Numbered from the stretch's first letter, positions 11,170 through 22,672 are shown. The stretch is DNA of 64,000 nucleotides from Ceratorhiza oryzae-sativae (GCA_030998015.1 JARWMV010000043.1:57434-121433); one strand, 5' to 3'. Translations and numbers: made by a program. The notes: generated by a model not told the origin, from the letters alone.

Positions 11170-11266
11170 CAGCATACTGGCACACTGGCATCAAGGGAAA
11201 CTGAATTGATTTATCAGCTGATGCAATTCAGGTTCCATTAATTCCAGCATGCCAGTGTGCTGGCAA
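11170..11266. repeat. Imperfect foldback, related in style to 16,526-16,655
   Basis: GCCAGCATACTGGCACACTG at 11,170 pairs with CAGCATGCCAGTGTGCTGGC ending at 11,266. The arms are about 41 bases with several mismatches. No target duplication was found, so this is an older copy. Confidence 0.55.
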
Positions 11267-11844
11267 GACATCTCTAAGCACAACCAAGTTACTCACCAGG
11301 AGCCCTAGCCCCCTGTGCAGACTGGCTGTCCCCTTGCACATGTTGAGCACCAATTCAAGATGACAGTGAGTGATTTTTGGTAACATAGTATCAAGGCTGA
11401 TCCACCAAATCAAGAACCAAGGCCAAGAGTGCCAATTCAATGGGTGCTTCAAGCACAAAATCAAGCACAGGAGAACTGCCAGCTTTAGTGGGAACTGCAA
11501 TGAAAAAAAGCAAGGAGGAACAAGCAGCAATTGAGTAATTTTTTGCAGCTATCATTGCAGAATAGCTGCTGGCAACTTACCATGAAGCCATGGGTTGTGA
11601 GGACTCACCACAATTGCTAGAGGCAATGCTTCAGGAGCTCTGGTCCATAGATAAATTTGGCATATGGGCAGACATTGATCCACCCACTTGGGCAAATATT
11701 GTCAGATGTTGTTTGGTATATGAGCCACTTCAGTAAAATGTTTGTCTACTCATATATCTTAGATCCTTACAGGATTACTCATGCCATATCACCCATCACA
11801 GATGCACCAATTAATTGTATGGAGGTTTTTGAAGTGGTGTAGAG

Positions 11845-11990
11845 GTATTCATGAATATAGTCATGAGAGTACTCATAAGTGTACTCATGAACATCCTCTT
11901 GAGTAAACTGATCAATGTACTCATGAATATACTCATAAATGTACTCTTGTGTGTCCTCATGACTGTACTTAAGAGCATCTTAACACAGGT
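11845..11990. repeat. Degenerate 12-bp tandem repeat
   Basis: About 11-12 units of the type GTACTCATGAAT / ATACTCATAAAT / GTCCTCATGACT follow one another. On the minus strand this gives a 4-residue period (STFM, STLM and similar). It is simple-sequence DNA without a recognised role. Bases 11,267-11,844 and 11,991-12,448 show nothing recognisable apart from a doubled CACCTGCAGCCAGT motif (12,088 and 12,141). Confidence 0.6.
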
Positions 11991-12448
11991 GTGAATCAGT
12001 GTACATGTAATTATTCTTATGAATAAACCTTCAAGACCATTCAGAGCTGTACTTAGAGATGTTGCACAAGAAATTTGCAGGTAACCCACACCTGCAGCCA
12101 GTAACCAGCGTTCTGGAGGCCATACCTGGACCCAAACCTGCACCTGCAGCCAGTTTGCCAGTATACTGCTGTTAATTTGCATTTTGCCTGTGTTCCTGCA
12201 AATGCATGTATACCTGCTGCTGAAGGTCACTGCACAGCCATGTGCTAAATACCATTAAAAAGAGAGAATTAGCAGCTTTCAATGGATATATGACACATCA
12301 TGTAGAAAAAATTGTAGCTGCTGTCACTGGGTACAGAATGTTTCAATGAATGCCTTAAAGGGGAAGTGTTTGGGCAAATTTGTCAGAATTGTTAGCTTAA
12401 GTCCTCATAAATTGGGCAGAGATTCCAGCTTCTCAATGGTGCCATAAC

Positions 12449-12600
12449 TCTAGTGAGTCAGGAGAGCCTTCCTAATTGATCCAGAAGCTTCTCCAACTCA
12501 CTTTATGTCTCAATAAGATGTAGCCTCCATTTATTACATATATATACTATGATAATATGATCTACAAGCCAATAGCAGGTCTCAGATGCATCAATGCACA
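12449..12600 (-). mobile_element. Fragment of the 1.3-kb LTR family 1
   Basis: Matches the part of the minus-oriented copies around 35,200-35,350 (GAGTCAGGAGAGC..., then GCAGGTCTCAGATGCATC). Both ends are missing. Confidence 0.75.
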
Positions 12601-14176
12601 CCTGTAGCATCAGATGAGCATGTTATGGCTTGAGGGGATAGAAAGTGGAACTCAGAATATCAGCTTGATACAAAGATTCCCATCATGCTCATTCTTCCAC
12701 ACCTATCCAGGAATGAAGATTATGCATTGAGCAGGACAAGTGCAAGATAATGCAGACCCTCTATTGAGATACTTGTTCAGGTACCCTACTCAGACAACCC
12801 AGAAACAAGCCACCATGAACCCATCAAACCAGGAGAAGACACTTGTGTGCTCAAGAATACCTATGAGGAATTTGGAAAAGATTTTGCCAAGGACATAGAC
12901 AAATTGGTCTCCAAACAAGCCTTAGCCCATCTAGACAAGAACCCTCCTATGACAGAAATATGTAGGACACATCTAGAGGCTGAAGGATACCCAAGGCTCC
13001 AAGGAGATTACAATTTGGCTACCTCCCATCATCTCACTATCTCCATCCACCCTTTGGAGATAGCTGAGTTCACTCAAGCCTATCAGCAAGATAGTCATTT
13101 CCAAAAGGTTCTCTCATTATCAAGCTCTAGCAACATCAAGCCAGAATACCTGCAGCACCAGCTAGAAGAATCAGGCTTGATCTATTACAAGGAGAATCCA
13201 GGAAGATGTCTATGTGTGCCACAGGCCCTGGTATCAGCTGTCATTCAAGAAGTTCATGAGCTGGAAACTGAAAGTGCTCATGCAGGATATGCAAGAACTT
13301 ACAATTGGATCAGCACAACCTACTATTGGTCCACCATGGCAAGACAGATCAAGGACTTTGTCTCCTCATGTGACATCTGTCAAAAGATGAAACCTAGGCA
13401 TCATGGAAACCTAGGATACTTGTGGCCCATCCCCATTCCAGAAAACCATTTGAAGTTGTTACCTTAGACTTCATAATGGATTTGCCAGAAAACCAAGGAT
13501 AGAATGCCATTCTAGTTATAGTGGACAAGCTCACTCAATATGTGCATTTCTTGCCATGCACTACTGGCATCAATGAGGTTGAAACAGCAGAAATGTTCTG
13601 TATCCACATATGGTCACACTATGACCTGCCTTGACAAGTCACATCAGGTTGAGACTCTAGGTGGACTGGAGCCTTCTGGGATCACCTGACTTCAATACTG
13701 GGAATCAAGCAAGCACTTACCACAGCTCATCACCCACAGGCAGATGGACAAACTGAAGTCATGAATCAGACTCTGGAAATAATGATTCACACCTATGTCA
13801 AGAGTACCAAATCTAACTGGAATTGCCTACTACCAGCTTTAGCATTACCCTACAACACAGCAACACACTCAACCACCAAAGAAACACCAGCATTCCTTTT
13901 GCAAGGTTTCAAGCCTCTTCAGTTTTCAAACCTTCTATCTAGCATCAGCAGTCACATCCCTAGGATAGAAGGCTAGACAGCTGAAGAACTTGATAAATGA
14001 ACAGCAAACCAAGGATGCCATCTGCACCAGCCAAGTATACCAAGAGAGATCTTACAACAAAGGATGATACTTTGCCAAGTTCCAACCAAAGGATACTGTC
14101 CTAATCAATCTCAAGACTCTAAACTTGCTGAAAGGAAAGGACACCAAGCTTGATCAAATCTATGATGGACCATTTG

Positions 14177-14812
14177 TGTTGAGACCCCTCTGTCCCCTTG
14201 TCTCTGTTGATTCCTTAAGTAGGGGCTATGTTGTCAGTGTTAATTTGCAGTATATATTGATAGTATTTATGTAGTATGTATGGATGATCCCTGTGGTTGA
14301 CAAGATAAAGCAAGCTGGGGTCCACAGTCTTGCTTTTGATGAGTTATATACCCTTCAAGGTATGAGTCAGACTGTTCTGCAGTCCACAGTATCTTATGGG
14401 TATGTGTGGTGTAAACAAGTATTAAGTAAGTTGCTCTTAGGGTTGTTGTAGCTCCAAACCTTATAGAGCCACATGAGGTCTGAGGGTCACATGATTTAAG
14501 CACTGAGGTCACATGACAACTCACTCCTTGCTCCAAGTTACAATGGAGAGAATTGCAGGAGTGAGTTAGGTAACCACTGTAAGTGCCAAGGTCATGTGGC
14601 AGTCATAAGTGCCAGGATCACATGACAACTTGCTCCTCACTCCAAGTTACAATGGAGAGAATTGCAGGAGCAAGTTAGATAACCACTGTAAGCACCAGGA
14701 TAAGCACTGAGGTCAGATGACTATGTTTATAGCTTGTTTGACTCAGGAGAAATGCTATAAACTAAAGGATAATTCTCTTGTCACATTATGGCTGTCTGTG
14801 CAGGTCATAACA
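14177..14812 (+). mobile_element. Solo LTR family 3, inserted in element B
   Basis: TGTTGAGACCCC...GGTCATAACA, 636 bp, flanked by the exact duplication ATTTG (14,172-14,176 and 14,813-14,817). Removing it restores the pol frame. It contains internal repeats of the type ACAATGGAGAGAATTGCAGG. Relatives lie at 27,072-27,411 (fragment), 28,792-29,467 and 50,630-51,450. Confidence 0.9.
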
Positions 14813-14849
14813 ATTTGAAGTCATGGAAAAGCTCTCCCGAGTCACTTAC

Positions 14850-15374
14850 TGTCATGGCCTAGACCATGAGCATGAATTTATCCCAATTTACTATGATTCA
14901 TCCTATCTCTACTTTTTCCACTTCATGGACAAGTCCTGTTTATTCAGATATATGTGTAGAATTATCAACTGAGTCATGTGACCTTGTTGTTGTTGACTAT
15001 TGTTGATGTATTCTAGGAATATTCTGTTGACATGGCAGCACTTCTGTTATTGTACAATTCTGTCTAGATTCCTATTTCACATGTACTGCCTTACCTCTGA
15101 ATATATAAGGGAGAGTCTGTGAGCCTTAAGCCTCAGGACTTGACCTCCTGTTGAACATCACCTTCTCCCTGCATGGTCACCAAGCCAAGCAGCTTCTGCC
15201 CAGTCCTCTTTAGGACAAGTGCACTTCTCTACTCTCTGTGTGTCATTGCAAACCCCTTCCTCACTGCACATGTACCCCTAGACATTGCAGCCTTGACCCA
15301 TGGCATTATAGCCCTTGGGTCTGCCTTTGCCTCACCAACATTAGGCATTACTGTTCAGGTTGTTGGATCTGACA
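14850..15374 (+). mobile_element. Solo LTR family 2, inserted in element B
   Basis: TGTCATGGCCTAGACC...GGATCTGACA, 525 bp, with exact duplication CTTAC (14,845-14,849 and 15,375-15,379). It has a TATA-like stretch (ATATATAAGG, ~15,102) followed by CAGGACTTGACCTCCTG, the same layout as in the element A LTR. Relatives lie at 40,792 and, inverted, across 41,833-49,056. Confidence 0.9.
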
Positions 15375-15897
15375 CTTACCACATGTGACTACCAGAAAAT
15401 TACTCTATGCATCCAGTAATCAACATTGTTCATCCAGAGAAATATCAATCATCCTCTGAATTCAAGGATCATACGTTTACTCCACCAAAACTTGAAATGG
15501 ACCAAGATGATAACATATATGAAGTTGAAAGGATTATTGACCAAGGCTGGGAAAAGCATGGAAGAAAAAGTATCTGCCTCTATTGCATTAGATGGCAAGG
15601 ATATGGACCAGATGAAGATAGCTGGATTCCAGCCTCATGCCTACACAATGCCCCTGAAGTACTGAAGCAATGGAATCAACTAGCCACCCTCAATAAAGGA
15701 GCAGCCACTTGAAGCAAGCACCAATGCAGATAGCAGCCCATCACTTAGCTAAGTGCCCATCCATGCAGCTGGCACAGCTAAAGCTCCAGCAAGCACAGTC
15801 AATGTACAGTCTAAAGCACAGCTTACATGCAGTATATACACAGCCTATGCACAGTTTAGCACAGCCAGAACTGCAGTAATTGCCACAACACTCATAG

Positions 15898-15904
15898 TAT
15901 AAAG
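15898..15904 (+). promoter_or_regulatory. TATA box of unknown gene U1
   Basis: TATAAAG lies 63-69 bases before the first ATG of U1. The region 15,713-15,897 holds many CACAG motifs but no gene. Confidence 0.45.
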
Positions 15905-15966
15905 GCAGGAGGTGCAGCAACTGCAATTCTCACCTCCCCAGCCAGTTACAAGCCACCTACTTCACT

Positions 15967-16945
15967 ATGAACTCCACTGGCTGCCTTGAATCCTATTCTG
16001 TCTGCTTCCTGACTCTCTCCAACATCCCCCTGTCAGAGCTTTCAGTCAGCAAGGCCTCTGCTGGTATGGACCACATCTGTAAGGTCTACAAGACAAATGT
16101 CAGCTCCTACCATAATGAGCAAGACTATGGGATCAATTTCTGCTCCAATATCCTTTGTTGCCAATTCCACCTTGGCCCTGATATCATGATGGTCCAGCAT
16201 GATGGCATCAATCTGTTCTACATATGCTCCACTGTCTGAGGCACTCTTGCTGATGCCATGTACACTTGCTATACCCTTGCAGCAGACATTGTCAAGAAGG
16301 CAAATTGGATGAAGATATCCTACAACAATTACAGTGTCACCAACAAGCCAGATGTGTTCCAGCAACTTGAAAACCATGGTTACTGCAACCTTCAGCCCCA
16401 GTTTATGTAGCCCTATACAGCAATTACTCCATGGCATACTGTTCCTTGGGCAATGTCCTTGCTTTCATCAACACCACCCAATGCTGGGCTCTGTGTGTAA
16501 TGAACTGGCTTCAATACTTTGCCATAAGGATGTGATGCTGATATTCTGGCATTCTGGCATCAAGGGTAACTCAATTGCATCAGCTTATAAATCAGTGCTT
16601 CTACAATTCAGTTACCCTTGATGCCAGAATGCCAGAATATCAGCATCACATCCTTACTTTGCCATCCATGAAGAAGTCTATCAGGCTCCTCATTGCCTTT
16701 TCAAGTGTCCAAACCCTATCCATGACACTCCTACTCATGAGCTATACAGTCCTTCTACAGGTCACCCAGCTCTAGCTGCCCCTGCCCCATCTGCATCTAC
16801 TGTGGATGCCCAAGACAGGCCTGCCTCACCAGCAACTATGTCTAAGTCTGCTAAGATCAAGGCATGGCTCACAAGTATCCCTGCTCCCATTCCAGAATTT
16901 GATGCCATCTTTGCCAAGATCAACCACCCTGAATGCTGGGAACAT
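15967..16945 (+). pseudogene. Unknown gene U1, 5' part (split by MITE and by the DUF6589/RecQ transposon)
   Basis: An ATG-started ORF of 90 codons ends at a TGA. The protein-like reading then continues with frame changes to 16,945. It includes text open on both sides of the MITE at 16,526-16,655 (NWLQ before, YFAIHEEVYQAPH after) and the block KIKAWLTSIPAPIPEFDAI. The remainder of the gene lies at 22,673-23,106, after the transposon. The product would be ~480 residues, partly Pro/Ala/Ser-rich in the middle. I recognise no domain. It is the first of three co-oriented unknown genes, each with its own TATA box. Confidence 0.5.
16526..16655. mobile_element. 130-bp MITE with perfect inverted repeats and 10-bp duplication
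   Basis: AAGGATGTGATGCTGATATT is repeated inverted at the other end; the arms are about 45 bases without mismatch and then continue imperfectly. ACTTTGCCAT flanks it on both sides (16,516-16,525 and 16,656-16,665). A 9-11 bp duplication is typical of Mutator-like elements. Removing the insert and one duplication restores an open frame of U1. Confidence 0.85.
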
Positions 16946-17149
16946 CTAGACTCCTACCCAGTCTCTCCTTGTACATCATGTGCTTTTAAGGGTTGTTTAT
17001 GTGAGCACATTCATACTTGGATGACTGGCACCAATGTCATATTTGCATATGTTGTCAGAATCCACCACCTGTCACAACCTCCACTTTTGTCACCCAGAGA
17101 GTCACTTTTGCACAGTTCACATGATCTCCTCCAGTCATCTTCTGGTCAC
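16946..17149 (+). repeat. Left 204-bp terminal inverted repeat of the DUF6589/RecQ element
   Basis: Pairs with 22,202-22,405 along its whole length with no gap. Mismatches are almost all TG on one side against CA on the other, as left when the same CpG decays on opposite strands. Confidence 0.85.
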
Positions 17150-17170
17150 AGCAAGATCTTTGCCACATGC

Positions 17171-19897
17171 TAGAATGCTTTCAAGGGAAAAGATTGATTG
17201 TATCTCTGGTATACTGCAAGCAGAGCAAGTGGTACTCTTAGACTTAATATGTGCATACATCCAGGGTGCTTCCAATTTTATTCCATTTACTGGCTGTACA
17301 TACACTATTCAGGAAGAAATTTGCAGCACCACTGCTTTAATCAAAGTTCTATCATGCTTGACTTGCAATCCTGACACATCACCAATCATTGCTTGCATGG
17401 CTTGGAACATAACCCTTTGATCCTGTGTTCTGGAATTGAGCAAAATACTGTTGCTGTCAACAGGTTTCCACTTCAACAATGGACATGCTACTGCAGAACA
17501 ATTTCATCAATTCTCCACTCTCAAAATGGCAAAAATGTTTGAGAATACTTGCCCAACTCTTTGGAGTTTCTTTTGAATCTTGCTCAACATGGCAACAGTA
17601 AAGAATGTTGCCAAATCAATGAATAAAAATGGGGACTATTGGACCAAACTCACATACCAGGAAAGTCCTACACATATTGATCCTGAGCCACAAACATCTC
17701 AGACAACCTCTGATATCCCAGTGGATATGCCAGAGGAAGATTGGGGTGATGAATTACTTGAAGAGGTCTGGGTTGATATTGACAAAATCTATGGCAACAA
17801 GACAGAAAGCAACATACCAGGCACTTCAATTGATTTGTGTTGCAAGCAAAGGTGCATGGCTGGGTTTAAATGACAGATGGAAAGGACAAAACTTGTAAGT
17901 TGCTCAGACTAGCACTGTAGAATTGATTTACTTACATTATTCTCAAAGTGTCAAATTGCAATGTTCAATATCTGTATGAACAACAGTAATATGCACTGCA
18001 ATGCACTTCAAGTGGTTGTTGGCTTATTCATGCATTCATCTAACATACCTGAGAAAGTGGTGGAGCTCCTGGCACATATGGGCCTATGTGTCACCTGCTC
18101 TTCAATCAATTGAATGATTGAGCATATGTCAGGTGATGCTGAGAAAACACTCAAGGAGCGATTACCTACACTGCTTGTTGTGCTTGGACACAATAACCTG
18201 GAGATTTTGTTTGATACTGAACAGCCTACTGTGACAAATCCTGGCAAACTTGTCAGTTTGACAACAGTTGCATGCATACTGCTGTGCCCAGGAAGCGCCA
18301 AGGAGGACTTACAAGTGTTGAAAGAGCTTTGGGCACACTCACAATTTAATCCAGATAGAACAAAACCACCAATCCTCCCTTTGCATCAGCAATTGATGAG
18401 CTTGATGGCAAAATCAGGCTGCCCTCCTGATGATCTGTGCAGTGTTGAATCACTTTTTGCTTGGCATGTGCAACAAATGCTGCTCAGGAATAATGTCAAA
18501 ACCATTTCATTAGATCTCAAGGAAACTTTTAGAAAACAGTACCTTGGCTTACCCAAATTTCACAAACAAGTCCCCCACAAGAAAACCATAAAACAGCCAA
18601 TGTGTTTGATGAATATAAGTGTCTCAAGTACCTCCAGGAATGCTGCAGCAATTGATAACATGCTCAAACAAGGCAGGATCACTACTGAAGGCCTTGAGGA
18701 GCATGTGGTACTGCTAGATGGTGATTTAGGCACCAGCAAAAAGCTCAATAGCTTGCAAGAAAGCCAAGCGATAGAAAAAAATGCTCAAGATCACCTACAA
18801 TTATTAGTTTTTGTCATGTCATCAGATGGTTTCATACTCACATGGCAATGATCAACTCACTTTGGTGTTTCTGGATCCTACCTGAACAAACTTGTGCTGG
18901 CCATATAATACATCCTCAGTCCATCCTCCAACTTTGCACAATTTTGCAACCTAGAGATATAGGAAAGATCAGTTCAAACCCAGGTTTTCAAATGGCTCAC
19001 AGCTTAATCAAACATCTAGTGCTTGCTCTGGTGGCCAATGCTGGGTGCTTGCTTGTTAAACAAGAATATGGCATTGCACTCAGTGAATGGAATCCAACTT
19101 GGGAGCAAGTGAACAAAATGTTGAGGAAGCTGTTTGAAGACTTTATCACACCTATCATGTATTGCCCAGCTACCAGGAGCATGGCAGACAACATTCAAGA
19201 CCAAATGCAACTGTTTCTTCAAAACAGTATACATTACCTGGCAATTACTCAGGCATCTTGGTATGGCAATGTTGGCTGAATGGAGGAGCTTTTACCTGAG
19301 TGGGTTTATATCTGGAAACAAACTGGGAAACATAAGTGCACTGTTAACTACTCTTGATTCTTGGCAAACCTGGATAAGGGCTGGCCACCTAGATTTGCTG
19401 AGGTTGTTCAGCACAATTGGCTAGTGAACCCAACAGGCAAGGTCAATGGATTTCAAGGAGTCAACTGGTTAATATAGCAAAGTAATTACTTCACAAAATG
19501 TCTGTATTCAGGATTGGGATCAAATTGCACACTTCAAAACCTCATTAAACAGCTGGTTTTGATCAATGTGTTCCAGGCAACATATGGTATTATCAATAGA
19601 AACTTCTACCTTACAGGAAAAACAGTGTGGCATCCTCCACCTATTGTCAAGACTGGATTAGCAATGCTACAGCAATACATCAAGAATGAGGGAATGAACT
19701 CACATCACCAAGGTCAAACACTATCCACCACTCCAACAAATGCATACACCACTGCTGTAAAATCTGCACTCAGAAACCTGGACAAGTTTTGGGACATTGA
19801 AGAGGACAAGGGCAATGATGATGCAGAAGAGGTGGAGGGGGAAGCACAGGCAGAGGATGGCATGTTAAGCACCAAGGATTTGGGTGTTGACAAGTAG
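17171..19897 (+). pseudogene. DUF6589-like protein (decayed)
   Basis: Protein-like text starts ~20 bases inside the left terminal repeat and ends at TAG 19,895-19,897, about 900 codons, broken by stops and frame changes near 17,418, 17,577, 17,870, 18,110, 18,850 and 19,280. The best block is 18,114-18,851, with LGHNNLEILFDTEQPTVTNPG, TTVACILLCPG, FRKQYLGLPKFHKQ, NINVSST-like and HVVLLDGDLGT. It continues in WRLW/TCAGH-, SNPGFQMAHSLIKHLVLA- and TGKANGF-type stretches. From memory of the family this fits DUF6589, common in multicopy Agaricomycete genes; the role is unknown. The C-terminus is acidic. A Pfam search would settle the assignment. Confidence 0.6.
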
Positions 19898-19959
19898 AGA
19901 TTTTTGAGAGTTGGAAAATGTTGCAGAAGAAAAACTGGGTGCTGTTGTATGTGAAAGTG

Positions 19960-22156
19960 ATGCAATTTTTGCCTTGCATTTCCAGGATGCTCCTGTGCAG
20001 TATAATTGCACATAAGCTCATGAAGCTTATGCTCCAAATAAATAATGATGCACATACTTGTATGGCCCACCTTGTGACAGGCATTGCATTGTGGAGGAGC
20101 CTGTGGCTTTGTTTGACAGACAGTAAGCTGAGCAGTTGGCATAAGGTTGACAGAAGGTGGTGGGTGAGAACTGTGAACAATGGCAAGGACCTTGGCACCA
20201 TTCTTGGGCATGTACAACCACTTGAGCTCTTCCTCAAATTCTCCAATGGTGGGAATGAGCTGAAGACAAGCTAATTGAACAATACATTTGATTTGCTCAC
20301 CATCAATGATACCAAGGCCTCCAACTGGGTGATAAGGGCCCCATTTTGCAACTGCTGTATTATCTTGCTAGAGATACAGCACCTCTTCAAGCCTGTGATC
20401 TTTGTCAGTCAACTTGCTAGAATCTTCTTTGTTTACAAGGGTAGGGGCAGGTTGTCAGGGAGCTCATTTGGGCTTATCCATGTTGTGGTAGAGGAAGTTG
20501 GCTACAGAAGGGTTGCATATGTTGCAGCACTCTGCACAAGGTGTAGGAAGGGGGCAGCAATGAGAACAACAGTAATCTGAGTGATCATCTAAAAAAGGTG
20601 TGAGAATCAGACAACAACTGAAACTAATGTAACTGAAGCAGTGTACCTGTCAGGACTGCAGGGTTGGCAAAGAACAGGTTTCCTGCCTTGCATCAACACT
20701 TTGGACCATCAAAATGGAGACTGCCATTGACAAATAAGTCAATAACTGGCTCCAGATCATCAGCACACATTCTCCTTTGTTTCTTGAACTTTGATTTGTC
20801 AGTTTTGGTGGTAGAGGTTGTGGTTTGCTTAACATTGCCTGACTGACTTTCTTAGGAAGGTTCAGGAGTACCCTCTGATACACAGGGCTGCTTGGTGCTG
20901 TGTGCCAATGCTGCATCTGGGTCTTCTGGTGTGCATTTCTTGCTTGGCCCTATCTTCTTTTCCTTTTGTCAGAACCTAGATTCAAAGAAGACAATATCTT
21001 TGCCTCTCCTATGCTTGGCTCTTGCAGCTCATCCATTGCATTGACAAATGGTAGGATAATTTTGGGCTAATTGATATTTTATAACATAGTTGACATCTGG
21101 AATATCAATGCCCTGCTCATACATTAGAGATGTTAAACAAACCAACAAATAAACTCACCATTCCTGCAATGTCTGTGCAAACAATACCAAAAAGTTGACC
21201 ACTCTGGAGCCTTTCCATTGTGCTCTCATGAAACCCTCAAGTCATCTCAGCATGTACCCAAACAATCCAATCACATTCCTCTTGTGTGAGTCAGTCTCAA
21301 AGGAATTTTGCAGCCTGCTCACAGTTTTTCTTAGTTTGCATGAATAGCATAAATTTTGGTGGAGGGGGTGATCCAGGTGTACAATCAAGAGGAACCAGGA
21401 ATGCAATGTCATGTAGGGAGGCAAATGAGTGCTTCATAGCCTGAGCTATCAAAGTGACATTTGAGCAGTCATTTGATTGACAGAATACAACCATATCATA
21501 CAGGTTGAGTGCATGTTGAAGATCAACAACCATGTCTGGAGAGAGAGTTGCAGTGAGAGCAAGGAATGTGGCACCACAAAATAGATGTACAACATAGTGG
21601 AGCCTTTGATATGCTGGTTGAAAATTATCCCATTCCAGTACACAGTGAGCTTTGTCAAAAATGATTTGATCGATGAGATTCCAAAAACTTGGCACATCCC
21701 ACAAGTATTTTTGGAAACAAGGATCCTCATCAATATACTTGGGTGAAGCAATCACCAGCTGATACACTCCATTGGAGATGTCCTGTAGTATAAGGTTGTT
21801 AAATCCTGTAATATGAATCACAGATAAGAATTGCTAACCTTGAAGGACTGGTCAGATGCAGTTTTGGAAGTCAGGTTGATTGCCTGAATGCCAAGTTTCT
21901 TGAGTGCTGGATGAGCTGCATGCTGACTCCCAAGCAGCTGAAGTGGACTAATAAGAATACACACACCCAAGCGTTGCCAGATAAATGGCATCAAGAAGCT
22001 GAGAGTTTTCCCTGATCCAGTTGGAGACACAAGCACAGAGTGGACACCACAAAGCTGGAGAGAGCATATCTGAGTTTGGAATTTGCAAGGCCAATCTCCA
22101 AACACATCCTGCATTTTTTCAGCAATTTCAGCAGCAGAAAGAATGGACTCAGACAT
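19960..22156 (-). pseudogene. RecQ-like DEAD/H-box DNA helicase (decayed)
   Basis: The start ATG at 22,156 lies 46 bases inside the right terminal repeat. On the minus strand the order is motif I VSPTGSGKT (~22,010), motif Ia region ILISPLQLLG, motif II IIFDKAHCVLEW (DEAH changed to DKAH, ~21,660), motif III ALTATLSP (~21,540), then motifs V/VI FGIVCTDIAG and GIDIPDVNYVIKYQL (~21,090-21,200). A basic linker follows, then a Cys-rich tail (CCSHCCPLPTPCAECCNIC, ~20,545) and CNACHKVGHTSMC (~20,070). RecQ helicases unwind 3'-5' using ATP. Introns are likely near 21,820, 21,130 and 20,610. In-frame stops and the DKAH change show it is not functional here. Confidence 0.7.
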
Positions 22157-22201
22157 GAGTCTAGGGGATAAATTAATACAAAAAGTGATAGATACAAGAG
22201 A

Positions 22202-22405
22202 GTGACAAATGGATGATCAGAGGAGATCACATGAACTGTGCAAAAGTGACTCTCTGGGTGACAAAAGTGGAGATTCTGACAGGTGGCAGATTCTGACAAC
22301 ATATGCAAATATGACATTGGTGCCAGTTGTCTGAATATGAACATGCTCATATAAACAACCCTTAAAAGCATGTGATGTACAAGGAGAGACTGGGTAGGAG
22401 TCTAG
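22202..22405 (-). repeat. Right 204-bp terminal inverted repeat of the DUF6589/RecQ element
   Basis: Inverted copy of 16,946-17,149, ending GGAGTCTAG. It lies directly before the helicase start codon, so it must also hold that gene's promoter; the left copy would do the same for the DUF6589-like gene. Confidence 0.85.
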
Positions 22406-22411
22406 GAACAT

Positions 22412-22670
22412 CCAAATTTTTTGGATGCACAACATGGATGTTTTGACCATTTCCTACATTCTGTCTAGCTTGATTTTTTAAATGTTCTATCCCAATCACT
22501 CAAAAATTGGACAAAATGCACATTTTCAATATGTGTATATTGAGGTCATAATGGTATAGAATACATTTGTTTCACATAGTACAGCTCCTCTTAAGTATCT
22601 ATCAGCTGAAAGATCATCACAATCAGTCAAAATGGACATACTGTCCATTTTTTTTAACTTGTCCAAAAAC
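22412..22670. mobile_element. Possible small MITE
   Basis: CCAAATTTTTTGGA at the left faces TCCAAAAACATTGG at the right end. The ~260 bases between are A+T-rich without ORFs. The segment separates the transposon's duplication from the resumption of U1. The boundaries are approximate. Confidence 0.4.
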
Positions 22671-22672
22671 AT

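Larger units (their letters stand above)
12640..15712 (+). pseudogene. Pol remnant of Ty3/gypsy element B (RNase H tail, integrase, chromodomain)
   Basis: The RNase H tail runs to ~12,800. The integrase zinc domain (HELETESAHAGY ... CDICQKMKP) lies in 12,847-13,467. The catalytic core follows with LDFIMDLP, a stop-containing second-Asp region, and HHPQADGQTEVMNQ (~13,730). After ~14,170 the frame is interrupted by two solo LTRs. With these removed, text such as the DGPF block joins FEVMEKLSRV and then LPENYSMHP. The chromodomain is at 15,500-15,690 (YEVERIIDQG, IRWQGYGPDEDSW). Chromodomains steer integration toward chromatin marks such as H3K9me. Protease, RT and gag are absent, so the copy is 5' truncated. 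Confidence 0.8.
16946..22405. mobile_element. Two-gene DNA transposon: DUF6589-like protein plus RecQ-like helicase
   Basis: The ends read CTAGACTCC...GGAGTCTAG. The terminal 204 bases on each side are inverted copies without any indel. GAACAT flanks both ends (16,940-16,945 and 22,406-22,411), a 6-bp target duplication. Inside, a DUF6589-like gene runs rightward from the left repeat and a RecQ-like helicase runs leftward from the right repeat, the two converging near 19.9 kb. The insertion interrupts U1. I recognise no DDE or tyrosine-recombinase transposase, so the DUF6589-like protein is the candidate for the catalytic role, perhaps with the helicase. The element is decayed here by stops and frame changes. 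The gene content could alternatively be passenger genes of a non-autonomous element. Confidence 0.8.

Noticed and set aside
16802..17173. 123-codon ORF at the left repeat and the similar 77-codon ORF at 22,217-22,450 as homologous genes
   Set aside because: The similarity is exactly the 204-bp terminal repeat of the transposon. The first part of the left ORF belongs to U1 and is cut at 16,945.
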